Origin: Pezizomycotina sp. ARF18
Lineage: Eukaryota; Ascomycota
Length of the DNA: 63,903 nt
Direction of reading: 5' to 3'
Assembly (NCBI GenBank): GCA_002224055.1
Contig: AZLU01000139.1
Location: forward strand, 1-63,903
Position numbers and translations under genes: made by a program. Below are positions 1-10,079 of this stretch, piece by piece. How positions within the stretch are numbered: the stretch's first letter is position 1; the number at the start of each line of letters is the position of its first letter. Below the pieces are notes generated by a model. That model had not been told where the DNA came from, did no database searches, and saw only the letters and a program-made list of their open reading frames with translations.

Positions 1-346
1 GCAATGCTCCTACTGCACATGCATTCCACAGCAAATTGTGACAAGAAGAGCTGCTCGAGATCCTCGACGGCGTCCTCCTGTCCCGAACACCTTCGAGTCG
101 CACAAGTACCTGCGCGACCTCAAGAAGTTCTACGATGAGGACAACGGTCACGCATGCGCTCGACGCGGTCTGGCGGCCACCAGACTAGGACGAAGACCGT
201 CGTCGCATGTATCAAACCGCACAGTTCCGGATAGCCATGAGGTTCAACAGCGCGCCGAGTTGTCGGATGGCCGTAGAGTACCAAATTAGCATTAAAAGAG
301 CACTGATCTTGATGTACTATCCGAAAGGCTACAGGCGAAGCATTTG
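1..346 (+). CDS. Possible 3' end of a gene cut by the window edge
   Basis: Two plus-strand frames stay open from the left edge, one to about 288 and the other over about 208-345. Both read like protein: the first contains TFESHKYLRDLKKFYDEDN and the second ends in a basic, hydrophobic stretch including RRMYQTAQFRIAMRF. They could be joined by one frameshift, as in most genes of this window. I do not recognise the family, no start is visible, and the signal is short, so this may also be chance. The minus strand is also open over 120-389 but reads less like protein. Confidence 0.18.
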
Positions 347-3300
347 AGGGTGGCGGACAGGATTTTGAACGGAGAAACGGCATCTCCATCAGGAACGCCT
401 GATCAAAAGCTTTTCGCGAGGGACCACGTGAGAGAAATTATAGTGGAAAGCTGGACCATACCATCCTCTGGGTTCTTGGACGAACTGCCCAATTGCAAAC
501 GCTTGCATATGTTCCCATCCCAGCGATCATGATCGTAGGCAGAAATGCAGTCTTCGTCTCGCAAACTCGGCACGCGTACGGGCCACGCAGCTTTCCGAGT
601 CGGATACCCGGGTCCGTACTGGATTCTTACGCAGGCCCGTCACTGGCTTAACAATAGGCTGCGGCGAGCGACGAACTCCCGTTAGGAGCGGCAGGCGACA
701 AAGCTCGGCGGAATTGAAATTTAAGGTACTCTGGAAGGGGTTGCCAGTCGGTTCCCGCTCCTTTTTGACCTACAAGAATATCGTTGATGCGTTGTCCTAA
801 ATCACCCGAATAATTTTTATATGAGAAGCGGGCCAAAAACTTCGAAAATACTCAAGTACTTTTAAGTAAATGAAGAAAAAAAAAAAGGCATTAATAGATT
901 AGTACTAGCATCACATTACTACCAGCCACTTAAACTCCTTACACCATCCTTAACCAACACCTTCTCTCGGCTTCCAGCAGTCAACCATCAATAGCCACAG
1001 AGGAAAAAGCTAAAATTTCAATACAACATCAAACAGACCGATCGACTCCAATATTCCCTTCAACTCTCTCTCTTGAACACAAGAAGTTGTTACTACTTTT
1101 GTTACTCACTCCGAGCTAATCCTCCTACAGCATCTGCGCATCCCATCATTTCACACAAGACGCCTGCCAGTGGAGACCCTACTATCCTACTATTACTGTT
1201 TTTATTAGTTTATTTATTATTTATTTATTTATTATTATTATTAGTTTTGCTATTTTTTTTTTTTTTTTTTTTTCTTTTTTTTTTTGCCGTTATGTTTTTA
1301 TACCTACTTATATATTACTTAAGTATTATTAACTGTTTCATTTGTTTTTATCCGTATCCCTCCCTATCTATACTACTTAAATATTACTTATTATTTTTCC
1401 TCTTTTATCAGGGTGTGACCCCAGAGGATATTATCAATCACTATACGCTCATATGCGTAATGACGTGCGCATCTATCACTTAAAGAGATACTACTCATCA
1501 ACAAGCGCTCCACCTAAGTAAACACTCCTTTTGTCAGTCAAAAACAAAATTGCATGTGTACTCTCTGTGTGCACCGCGCGTAATGTAGTAACCGCCCTGC
1601 TTACTCCGAAATGCCCGAAAGTAATTTATAGCGCGATGATCCTTAAGCGGTACGACCCATATCGAGCGATCATATTCCCAAATAATAGAGATATATACTG
1701 CTGTATACACTTTAGATTGTATGTGCAACTTTTGTGTGACGTAGTATTTATTACTATAGATTCCAAATTGGGAAAGAAAATTATAAAACGGACCGGGCAA
1801 AATTGGAAGGGTGTAGAACTTTAAAATATATATTTCCCCGCCAAACAAGCAAAACAAGCAAAACAAAATGAAATATCAATACTTTCAAGATGGAGAGAAT
1901 TAAGTACTAAAGATACTATTATATTATTATAATTCCTACGATTCTAGCAGTAGACTACGTGCAAATTTTAACTACCCCGCGTTGTTACAAATCCAGACGA
2001 TATCACAAATCAAGTTGCGTGAATAGCAGTAAAGAAAAGCTCGCAAAATTGATACATTCGTAGAACTCCGGATATTCATATTCGCTACTAAAGATGGATC
2101 AGATGAAAGGGTTGTTGATTGGCATACGATCAGGAAGATAGACCTATAAAAAGGAACGTCAACCATAAGTTTAAACAACGTCAAGGCGGTAGGGGCGTGT
2201 ATCTTGGCAGGATCCCATACGATTCCGTGTCCAACTAACGAGTCTCGTATGTGCTCCTTTCGACGAAGAACTCCAGACGGCCACTAGCATAATGCATTAT
2301 ATATACACGCATCTAAAATGTCGGGTAATTTGTGATTAGTAATGTGCCCATCTTATCTTCTTCCATAATTATTACTACATGAACCTCACCCTTCTATATG
2401 TTAACCACAACGAACCTATACGTGTTCCGGAGCAGGTTTGGGATCATAATATATTTACGCTTTGAATTGGATTATATGGTATAACTTGGGTGAAGGAGGT
2501 ATTGGAAGCCATAGAGCATACTTCTGAGTCGGAGATATAACTCTCTCTCTCGTTCGCCCTCGTAGTTTCCCGTCCCGAGATGATACAATTGTTTGTAGTT
2601 TAATCGCGACCACTGCGTACACATCCTACGTCTAATTCATAGCCGTTAACTTCCAAAGGACCATAGTGTTTTTCTAAGGTTTGGAAGTTATTACCAGGTC
2701 ATAAAAGGAATGATTTATCCTACCATGGGGTTCATCCACCGAACTTATCAGAGGCTGGCAGATATCAATGCTATTTCCAGGATGCGTCCGACGTAGTGTA
2801 CGTACCCTGAGCATGCGGTATTCCATTCGATTTACACGTAAAATCCGTCATATAACTTATGAATTATACTTTGAAATAATCGAATGACACCCGTTTCGTA
2901 CCTCCAACAATCTCCCGGAGCCATAATCACCCCTTCGTCATTCGCGCGATTGAACGTACTATATGCAAGGGTGGCAGGTGTGATAGCTAGAAGAGCGATG
3001 AAATCCTTTCTGTAGACATCCTGTTGGCGTATAAAGCTTGTTCTCCTTGACAACCGCCATGCAAATACCGCGATGTCGCTGCATCTGGCCAAAACTTTAG
3101 GCTTTGAGCCTCAACAAAGAACTTCACTATTCTTCCTGCTATTAGCATTATAGCAGCCACAGCTAGCTATATTCTTATGTATTTAAAGGCAGACGTGTCT
3201 ACAACCTGTATATTTTAATCCTCATGCTCAATCAAATCCTTTCGCCCACATATATGATTTGGAAAGGTTTGAACCTACAAGTATGAGTTTTTCTTCAAAA

Positions 3301-4350
3301 CACCAAAAAAACTACCTCATACGTCTCTCCTACTTCTCTCATCTCCATTCGTCCTTCCGAAGACCAAAAGCTAGATTGACATCCTGTGCAAAGATGGTTA
3401 AACTTCGTGGCCGCAATCTCCGCTAAGCGAATTACACAAGCACTATATTATCCGTTAGCCAGTGAAGCCGAGGATTCTCCGCGATGAGGCATTTTTACGC
3501 AGTTTACGGCTTGACGTTCATAGTCTCTTTCAAGTTCCCCACAAGTTATTGCAGTTCGGCGTTTAAACCACTAAACCCGTTAATTTATATATATTACCCA
3601 CAGTCCGCTCGACCGATTTTAATGACCTAGTAGAAGAAGTTTTAAATGCCATTCCATATTTATATAGACACAGCAGGTGGATTGCGGGTATTTCAAAGAC
3701 GAAGACGAAGTGTATAAACACCATTTATTCCAATAGGTAGAAAAGCATTTATGAATATACAATATACGCCAAAAAAATATCGCGAGAGATAACAATATAT
3801 GTAGGTACAAGACAAAGGTAGCTAGGTAAATTTCAATAAGAACAAGGATAAAAAACACCATATTTTTTTTAAAGGATTGCCAAAGTGTTCGAGGGTCACA
3901 AAAAAAAGGAAAGAAACAGGAGCACCAAAACAGCACCACGTCTGATATACAAAGTAACTTACAACGAGGAAAACGCGAAAATTAATTTTTTTTAGAGGAA
4001 AAGAGGAACGAGTTACTGGAGAGAAAAAAAGGTCGTGAAGCCGTATATCATACCACTTTGAAAAGGCAAATATAACAAAACAAAATCGTGCTAGTCCGTT
4101 AAGTAAATAATAGATTAATATATTGAGAAGAAATGTAAAGAGAAAAAAGCTATAGAGTCTAAAAGTGGGTCCTATCAATTCCTTCTCGCCTTTTTACGTT
4201 CCTCCGAGGCAATACCGGAGATACCTAGTACCGCATGGGCATGCGTGTGGGCGTGTGCATGCGATGATTTCTTACTGCCATCATCATCGTGTCGCGCGCG
4301 CCACGCTTGCTAGACCCGCCTCGTGCTTATGAGTCGAGGTGGAATGCCGT
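347..4350. other. Gene-poor intergenic stretch
   Basis: I find no supportable gene here. The open frames are short or arise from simple repeats, notably a T/A-rich tract near 1200-1290 that contains long T runs. A minus-strand frame at 2832-3092 (86 codons) reads somewhat like protein but has no recognisable domain, ATG context or continuation. The sequence is AT-rich with TA-rich microsatellite fragments. It may hold decayed mobile DNA, but I see no terminal repeats or transposase motifs. Confidence 0.5.
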
Positions 4351-6075
4351 TCACAACAGACGACGCGGAAAGCCGAACGCTTGGGTAGGAGCAGGTTCTC
4401 CGGCAATCAACCTCCGTATCTCCGCCAGGTCAGCTGAACGTCCTCTGGTCGCAGCGCAGTCGGCGTAGGCGCATTCAATCGCTGGTTAAGGAAAGTATGT
4501 GGAGAACCGAGCAACCATGGTGGCCGGCGGATGTGCATTATCAGATGCATTGGCGGCCGTCCTCGTCGAGGGACCGTGGTTCGACTGGCCGGCGTGTGGT
4601 TCATCCTCCATAATCGTGTCCTCATCATTAGATCCATCCTCACCGTGGCGTGCGAAAGGGTTGATCAAATGAATGCCATCGGCGGCGTTGCGTTGGATGT
4701 GGAGCTCCGTGTAATACTTCGTTGTGGCCTGGGCTGCTAGTGTTGACGCAGTGTTCAGCTCTTTATCGGTAAAAAGCTTGTCGAGGGAATAAAGCGGCTT
4801 GATAAACTCATTCGCGGCAAGCGCCGTCCTTTGCTCTGCCGTCAAATCGGCATGATCGTTCGGTGTCGGTGGTGTAGACGTTCCTTTCCTCGAGATGAAG
4901 AAGTCTTCGGATTCTCTAATGCTCTTCGCGCCTCTCTTACGCTTGCCGTTGCCGCGTGTCCGTGTCCGTGTCCGTGTCCGTGTCCGTGTCCACCATGGCT
5001 AGGGCTCATCGCACCAGCGGCGAGACTACTGCCGTTAAGGATACCAGCGCCTTCGAGGTTCGCGAGGGCAGCCATGAAACCACCACCTCCGTAAATGCGT
5101 CCGACATGGTCTCTTCGCCCCTACGGCCTCTGAGCTCCTTGTAGCTGGTTGTTAAGTGTAGAAAATATATCGGTGATGTGTTGCCTACCGCCGGGTGACC
5201 TGTCCGAATTGACAATATTGTACTGCGTGGGATGAAGAAATTGGAGACTGGTATCGCTAGCTCAAGGTGGTCCTTTTCCGATATTAAGCGTTTACGGGCT
5301 TGCGAAAGACGACTTAATAGGCGCGTTCGAATGGTCCCCAGGAGGTGATCGTATTCCGCGTTGGCATTGTACGTTGCTAAGGCGTGCTGTAACGATATCA
5401 TTTGGCATACCGAATATTGTTATTCTGCTTCGAAACATAACGGGCGTAAGCTCATATTGCAATTGAAAAAAAAAAAAAAAAAATCATAACACTACGAAAT
5501 TGGGGTTGCATGAAGGGCAATAGGCTAAAGCCGTGCTCTGCGAAAGAAAGGAATTGTGAAATGTTAAATGTTTGAGGAACGGTAACTCACATGTATCTCG
5601 GTAAGCCCCACGTCTCTCTTTTCTGCCGCATCGTTGATTTGTTCCACGAACTTCTTGTAGTACTATCCCTGGCCTCTCAGAATTCGGCCCCAACACAACA
5701 CCCGACATCCTCAGCAATTCCACCAGCGAGGCCTCGATCTCCTCCCGCCATCTGGGAGTAAAGAGCCGTCGTCAGTGTAACAGTTCGCTTCGGTGATGGC
5801 GCGGATTTCGGCATTGATGAGGAGAGCTTCGTTCTGTAGTGCTCGTCTTTGTTCTTGTTGAAGGAGGAGGTGATGTCGCTGAGCGAGGTGGAAATGGCCG
5901 TCCGCCGCTTATCCCTCTTGAGACGGGCTGACTTGTGGCCGGCTGCGGCGGGGGAGAAGGCGAACGGTGTGGGGATAGCATCGCTTGGGGTGATGCCATC
6001 TACGGTGGGCTTTTTAAACCCCCGTTTGCTTTGCTGGTCTTTTGGTGGGGAGTTGGCGTTTTCCGTCAGGGTCAC
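4351..6075 (-). CDS. Sds3/Dep1-like subunit of the Sin3-Rpd3 histone deacetylase complex
   Basis: This is a likely nuclear scaffold subunit of the Rpd3/Sin3 corepressor. In order it shows a disordered N-terminus; the family signature KRDKRRTAISTSLSDITSSF followed by NKNKDEHYRTKL; the helix FVEQINDAAEKRDVGLTEIH, ending at a GTGAGT donor near 5592; then the helix with LLSRLSQARKRLISEKDHL. A low-complexity HGHGHG tract and a basic NGKRKRGAK patch follow, then the C-terminal module with YSLDKLFTDKELN and a final ADLAEIRRL-like stretch ending in TGA at 4351-4353. At least four frame changes are needed. The 5' end is uncertain: the open frame begins at a GTG at 6075 with no ATG nearby, so a first exon may lie upstream. 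Family assignment rests on the two helical signatures and the LDKLFT motif. Confidence 0.8.
4956..4991. repeat. Hexamer microsatellite (GTGTCC/GGACAC) in the Sds3-like gene
   Basis: About five to six tandem copies of a six-base unit. Read on the minus strand they encode alternating Gly-His. The Sds3-like reading frame differs on the two sides of this tract: Gly-His frame upstream, and the frame giving NGKRKRGAK downstream. A non-multiple-of-three length error or change inside or beside the tract is therefore implied. Confidence 0.8.
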
Positions 6076-7207
6076 AAAGAAAAGAACCCACGCGGTCGGT
6101 ACCGTAGCGAACTATAGTGTTTTTCTTCGATTATCCGGAGAACCAAAGGATGAGAGTAGTGTAGGGAGATGAATTTCAACTACTGTGATAAAGAGGATAA
6201 ATAATCGCTGTAGGGAATAAGTCAGAAAGTTTGAAGAGAAAGAAAAATAAAAGAGGGAGGCGTTCTGATCAGCGCAAGGGCGAGAAATAAATTTTGCGTG
6301 GTTGCAACCAGTAAAAAAAAAAAAATGGTTTCGAAAGTATAGAGATACCTCAAGAAACAGAAGCAAGAGACAGTCGAAGAATAAATCCGATAAAAGACCG
6401 GTTTACGAGGGCGTTTGGTCAACCAGGAAAGTAGGGCTGCCAAAGTGGTGATCAGGAGTCGAGGCAGGCGTCAGATTGAGGATGTTTCTCTAGCTCTCCT
6501 GTTGTCCTCTTCAAAACAGAACAAGAAACGACCCAAAGACTGCAAATCAATGTATACTCTATAAAATATAAAACGATAGTAATATATAGGGTCTATATCT
6601 GAAAGATTAGAAATGAAGGAAAAGAATGAATAAGAACAAAAATCGGGGGGTAAAGAGGAAAGAAAAAAAAAAAAAATGGTTAATGGGATTTGCTAAATTA
6701 CTGTGGGAGGAAAGAGAGTGAGGAAGCCGGAGAGGGAAAAAAAAAAAACGTGGGTAGGCAGAAAAAAAAATATAATAATAATAATAATTAATTAATTGAC
6801 ACCCGCTATTATACGACTTTTTACTTTGCTATGTTTTGCAGGGCGAACGAGACCTGACTTACGGAAAATACCGTAAGACAATACTATTGTTTATTTTTCA
6901 CCCGAACTTTAATTATCTCAGAACAATAATATTATATCTAGTCGTCCCCAAAGACTTTAACAAAAGGCTTTTTCTTAGTTTTTTTTATCTTCGTTTACCA
7001 CTCAGAGCTAGATAATAAGTAACGAAAGCAATCGTGGAGGGGCACTGAGCAAAAAGCACGTCGCTAGCTCCCAAATTGCGCCCCCCACGACATCCATTGC
7101 CCTTAGAGAACTACATCGGGTCGTCGCTGTTCCATCCCTCCAATTGACTTATAGCGACAAATAAAACCGGCGTCAATAGAGGTGCAGAAGCTCTCCTCTG
7201 TCACAAC

Positions 7208-7238
<31 letters not shown>

Positions 7239-7245
7239 GCCCACC
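6076..7245. other. Divergent intergenic region between the Sds3-like gene and MRPS8
   Basis: No coding sequence is supportable. The stretch separates the minus-strand Sds3-like gene from the plus-strand MRPS8 and should hold both promoters, and perhaps a first Sds3 exon. Several A runs of 9-14 bases lie at 6310-6780, followed by an ATAATAATAATTAATTAATT-type segment near 6770-6800. Directly before the MRPS8 start is a 29-base A run. Confidence 0.5.
7208..7236. repeat. 29-base poly-A tract just upstream of the MRPS8 start codon
   Basis: An uninterrupted run of 29 A ends ten bases before the MRPS8 ATG. Between them is CCGCCCACC, which gives the ATG a good start context. Poly(dA:dT) tracts exclude nucleosomes and are common in fungal promoters, but placement this close to the start codon means the run is probably transcribed in the 5' leader. 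Confidence 0.85.
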
Positions 7246-7700
7246 ATGTCGATGGTCGGCCTCGCAAACCTCTGCTCGCACCTGCAAAATGCGACAAAGG
7301 CCAAGCTAGGGATAACCCACGTCCCCATGAACCGCATGAACCTGAACATCTCCTCTGCTCCAGCGCGAAGGCTTCATCTCCTCCGTCACCGCGGATCCTT
7401 CGCCGGTCCCGATAAGCGGCCCACGCCCACAACGCCGCAGAACGTATCGTCCCGCCGCCTGTGGGTCGAGCTAAGTACTACGACAACGAACCCGTGCTGA
7501 GCAAGATGATCAACATCAGCGTGCCGAAGCAGAGGATATGGTTACCGTACAGGACCTGGTGCCGATAAGCGAAGGGAAGTGGTGGAGGTACGTGCACGGC
7601 TTGCAACGGGGGAAGCTATAATACTGTCGACGGATAGGGGTTACTTTGAGCTGAGGGAGGCGATAGAGAAGAAAACTGGGGGCAGCTGCTGTGTCGGTAA
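7246..7700 (+). CDS. MRPS8: Mitochondrial small-subunit ribosomal protein S8 (uS8m), reading frame broken
   Basis: Component of the mitochondrial small ribosomal subunit. It starts at the ATG after CCGCCCACC with MSMVGLANLCSHLQNATKAK and LGITHVPMNRMNLN, the typical fungal uS8m N-terminus. Across successive frame changes follow LQREGFISSVTADP, KYYDNEPVLSKMINISVPK, the QRIW segment, and the conserved C-terminal block AIILSTDRGYFELREAIEKK. The frame then ends GG..LLCR-stop, with TAA at 7698-7700. The total length of about 150 codons fits the family. At least four one- or two-base shifts are needed within 450 bases, the highest density in the window. As the protein is normally essential for mitochondrial translation, sequencing indels are more likely than a true pseudogene. 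No intron is evident. Confidence 0.86.
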
Positions 7701-8389
7701 GTTTGAGGTCCTTGAGATACCCAGAATATCATTCGCTTTTTCTCTCAAGCGCTTCTTGTGCTTGCTGTTGCTTTTTGTAATCTGCCGCATAGATGATAAG
7801 CTAATGGTTTGAACAGTGTTAGTTAAGGAGGGTTTAATACGGCTTGTACTGCCCTTGTAGATGTCGGGAAGCGTGTCTACGGGCGCATCAAATTTCATCA
7901 TCCATTGTACAATATTAATATAAGTGGGTATACTCATATACCATTGATAATGATAACAGCCCCTCTTCTTCTCTGTTCAACTAATATTCTATTGCAGTTT
8001 CAAGGTTTGGAAAAGGATAGATTTTTCGACTGTAAATAATTAAAAAGTATATTTAGACGAAAGAGGAATTTTGATATATAATAGAACAACTTTGGGAAAT
8101 ACTCCGTCTATGTACAGTTCTAAATGAAAGCAGCCCTGGTAGAAAGATAAATCAGTAAATAAAACATAAGAATGGCGGGCCCATTACAAAACCTAATAGG
8201 TAATATATATGACGATGAATCGAAGATAAAAATACTATTAGAAAAGGTATAAACGGGGAATGAAATTCGTCGCGTCGTAAGCTAATCGAGAAAGAATAGT
8301 GTATCCAGGTTTCTATCTTCTGATTACAAGAAACAAACTCAAAAATGAAAAATGTCCGCCCTTGTTGTAACAGGAGTTTATTTAAACGG
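7701..8389. other. Convergent intergenic region
   Basis: The 3' flank shared by MRPS8 (+) and the hypothetical gene ending at 8390 (-). It is AT-rich, with no supportable gene; open frames of up to about 98 codons overlap the MRPS8 end or lack protein-like character. Confidence 0.45.
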
Positions 8390-9528
8390 TCAAAGACCTA
8401 GTGAGCCTGCTCGTGATAAGTATTTCTGCACAATCGCCTCCGAGAGCGCAGGATCAACGTGCGCGAGTTTCGTTGAAAATAAGGCCGAACCAAGTATAAA
8501 CCGCGAGCTTGTATTGCTCCCATTCTTCCCTCGTCCGTGGTTTCAAGGCGTTTCGTGTGCCACTGCTGTTTTCCAGCGCCCGCGCAAGGAGTACACTGAG
8601 TTCAGCCAGCTGGGAGCCTGTGATCATTTGGCCGCTGTTTCCAAGCACTGTGGCGTTCCGCAGCACGCGACGTCATTGTTAAAGGGACGCTTGCCACCGC
8701 GTGCGTAATCCTCCAGCGAACGGCGGAGAGCGAAGCATTGGTCCAGCAGCTCGCGAACCTGGCCTTCAAGCAAGACCGCCTTAGGTTCGATAGTTTCCCA
8801 GTACCCAGGTCCCACCACGGGTCTTCGAGAGGTATTCCTTAATGGACGTGAGTAAAAATCGAGCTCGTCGCCCGCTAGACGGGCTGCGATGACAAGGAGC
8901 CGGATAGTGCTCTCAGATTCGAATGCGCGACCAAGAAGACAAGGGGGGCAGGATAGGTCTGCAGAATCGCTGATAACGTCCTCAATCCAGCCGCCGTCGC
9001 CCTTCACAAGGCATTCGAGCCATTGGAATCCACCCCTACACCGCCATGGAACATCAGCTCCAAGTCGTTTGCGGCAGCTTCATCTCCAGTCCAGTAACAT
9101 TCATGAATTTTTGCGTTGCCTCGCCAAGTCCGATGCGAGGTTTAGGATTGACAACATCAACCGCAAAAAGTTGAGCAGTGATGGTCCACGTATTCTGAGA
9201 CTTGCCAAAGTCCGAACCATTCGGCGCATGGTATTCGCAGAAACTGAGCGAAGGTGGTGTTAGTATAGTTTGGTCGAATGACGAAATTAATCCACGTAAG
9301 TGCTAGGTCGGAGCGAATTTCCGAACAGATGAGACGCAACATTGAGAAAAAAAGAAAAGAAAAGAAAGGGTCTTACCATTTCTGTGACGCTTCTTCCTCG
9401 TATTGCTTGCATTTCTCGTTACTAGCGGCTGAGAAGACCGAGGACATGAGTTCTCTGACCTCATCTGGCAGCGATTTGAATTGCAACACGTCCCTGAGGG
9501 AAGAAGCCTCGATATTATCCGTCGTCAT
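8390..9528 (-). CDS. Conserved-looking hypothetical protein, two exons
   Basis: I do not recognise the family. Exon 1 runs from ATG at 9528 to about 9377 (MTTDNIEASSLRDVLQFKSL, then a helical EKCKQYEEEASQK). It ends at a GTAAGA donor, and an acceptor CAG near 9244 opens exon 2. Exon 2 begins FCEYHAPNGSDFGKSQ, continues through QLFAVDVVNPKPRIGLGEA, a Cys-rich SCPPCLLGRAFESES segment and GPGYWETIEPKAVLLEG, and ends in helices such as SQLAELSVLLARALE. Two or three frame shifts occur. After the last one the frame ends EAIVQKYLSRAGSLGL, with TGA at 8390-8392. The product would be about 320-330 residues, with no signal peptide or membrane segment. Exon structure and consistent protein-like frames argue that it is a real gene. 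Confidence 0.62.
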
Positions 9529-10053
9529 GTTTGTTTGTTTATATGGGAAACCAATCTACTTAGCAAGTCTTAGTGGCGATATAATAATAGTATTCCCAAC
9601 GAAGTCCAGTTGTGCGGTTTTTTTTTTTTTGTATTAAGAAAAATAAAAGGACACTGGATCGAAAGAAGGAAGCGTCCCTTTTTGTCGTCAATTCGAGTTG
9701 GGGGCAGGTTTGTTTGGCAAGTATCAAGTCCCCAAATAAAAATAAATATTGGCATAAAACTTTTTCGGGTAAAACAAGCAATAGTCGCAGCTCCGGAATC
9801 CTTTATCAATGCCTCAAGCGGTCGGTCAAAGTGAAGGAATGGTATGAAATGCCCTCGAGCCTTTTTGTTTTTCGTAATCGTGAAAGAAAGCCCCTTTTAT
9901 TTACTCGGGACTTGCGTATCTATCCCCTATTATTTTTTGATGGTTTTTTTTTTTTTTTTTTTTTTTAAGGGAAAAAAAAACTTGTTCCGAGTCCCTATCC
10001 TTGCTAAATATATACTTGAGACCAAAAAGAAATGAAGAGGGAGATGAAGTAAT

Positions 10054-10079
10054 AAAAAAAAAAAAAAAAAAAAAAAAAA
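10054..10079. repeat. Poly-A tract, 26 bases
   Basis: Uninterrupted A run in the 9.5-15.8 kb desert, about 90 bases from a 23-base T run at 9944-9966. The two opposite runs could pair as an imperfect inverted repeat in single strands. Confidence 0.85.

Noticed and set aside
1073-1483. Plus-strand open frame that looks like a hydrophobic membrane protein
   Set aside because: It arises from T-rich and TTTA-rich simple sequence and has no conserved motif.
4240-4265. Two GCATGC palindromes in a GTGTG-rich segment, considered as a regulatory dyad or terminator
   Set aside because: The arms do not form a true inverted repeat and the site lies in the 3' flank of the Sds3-like gene without other support.
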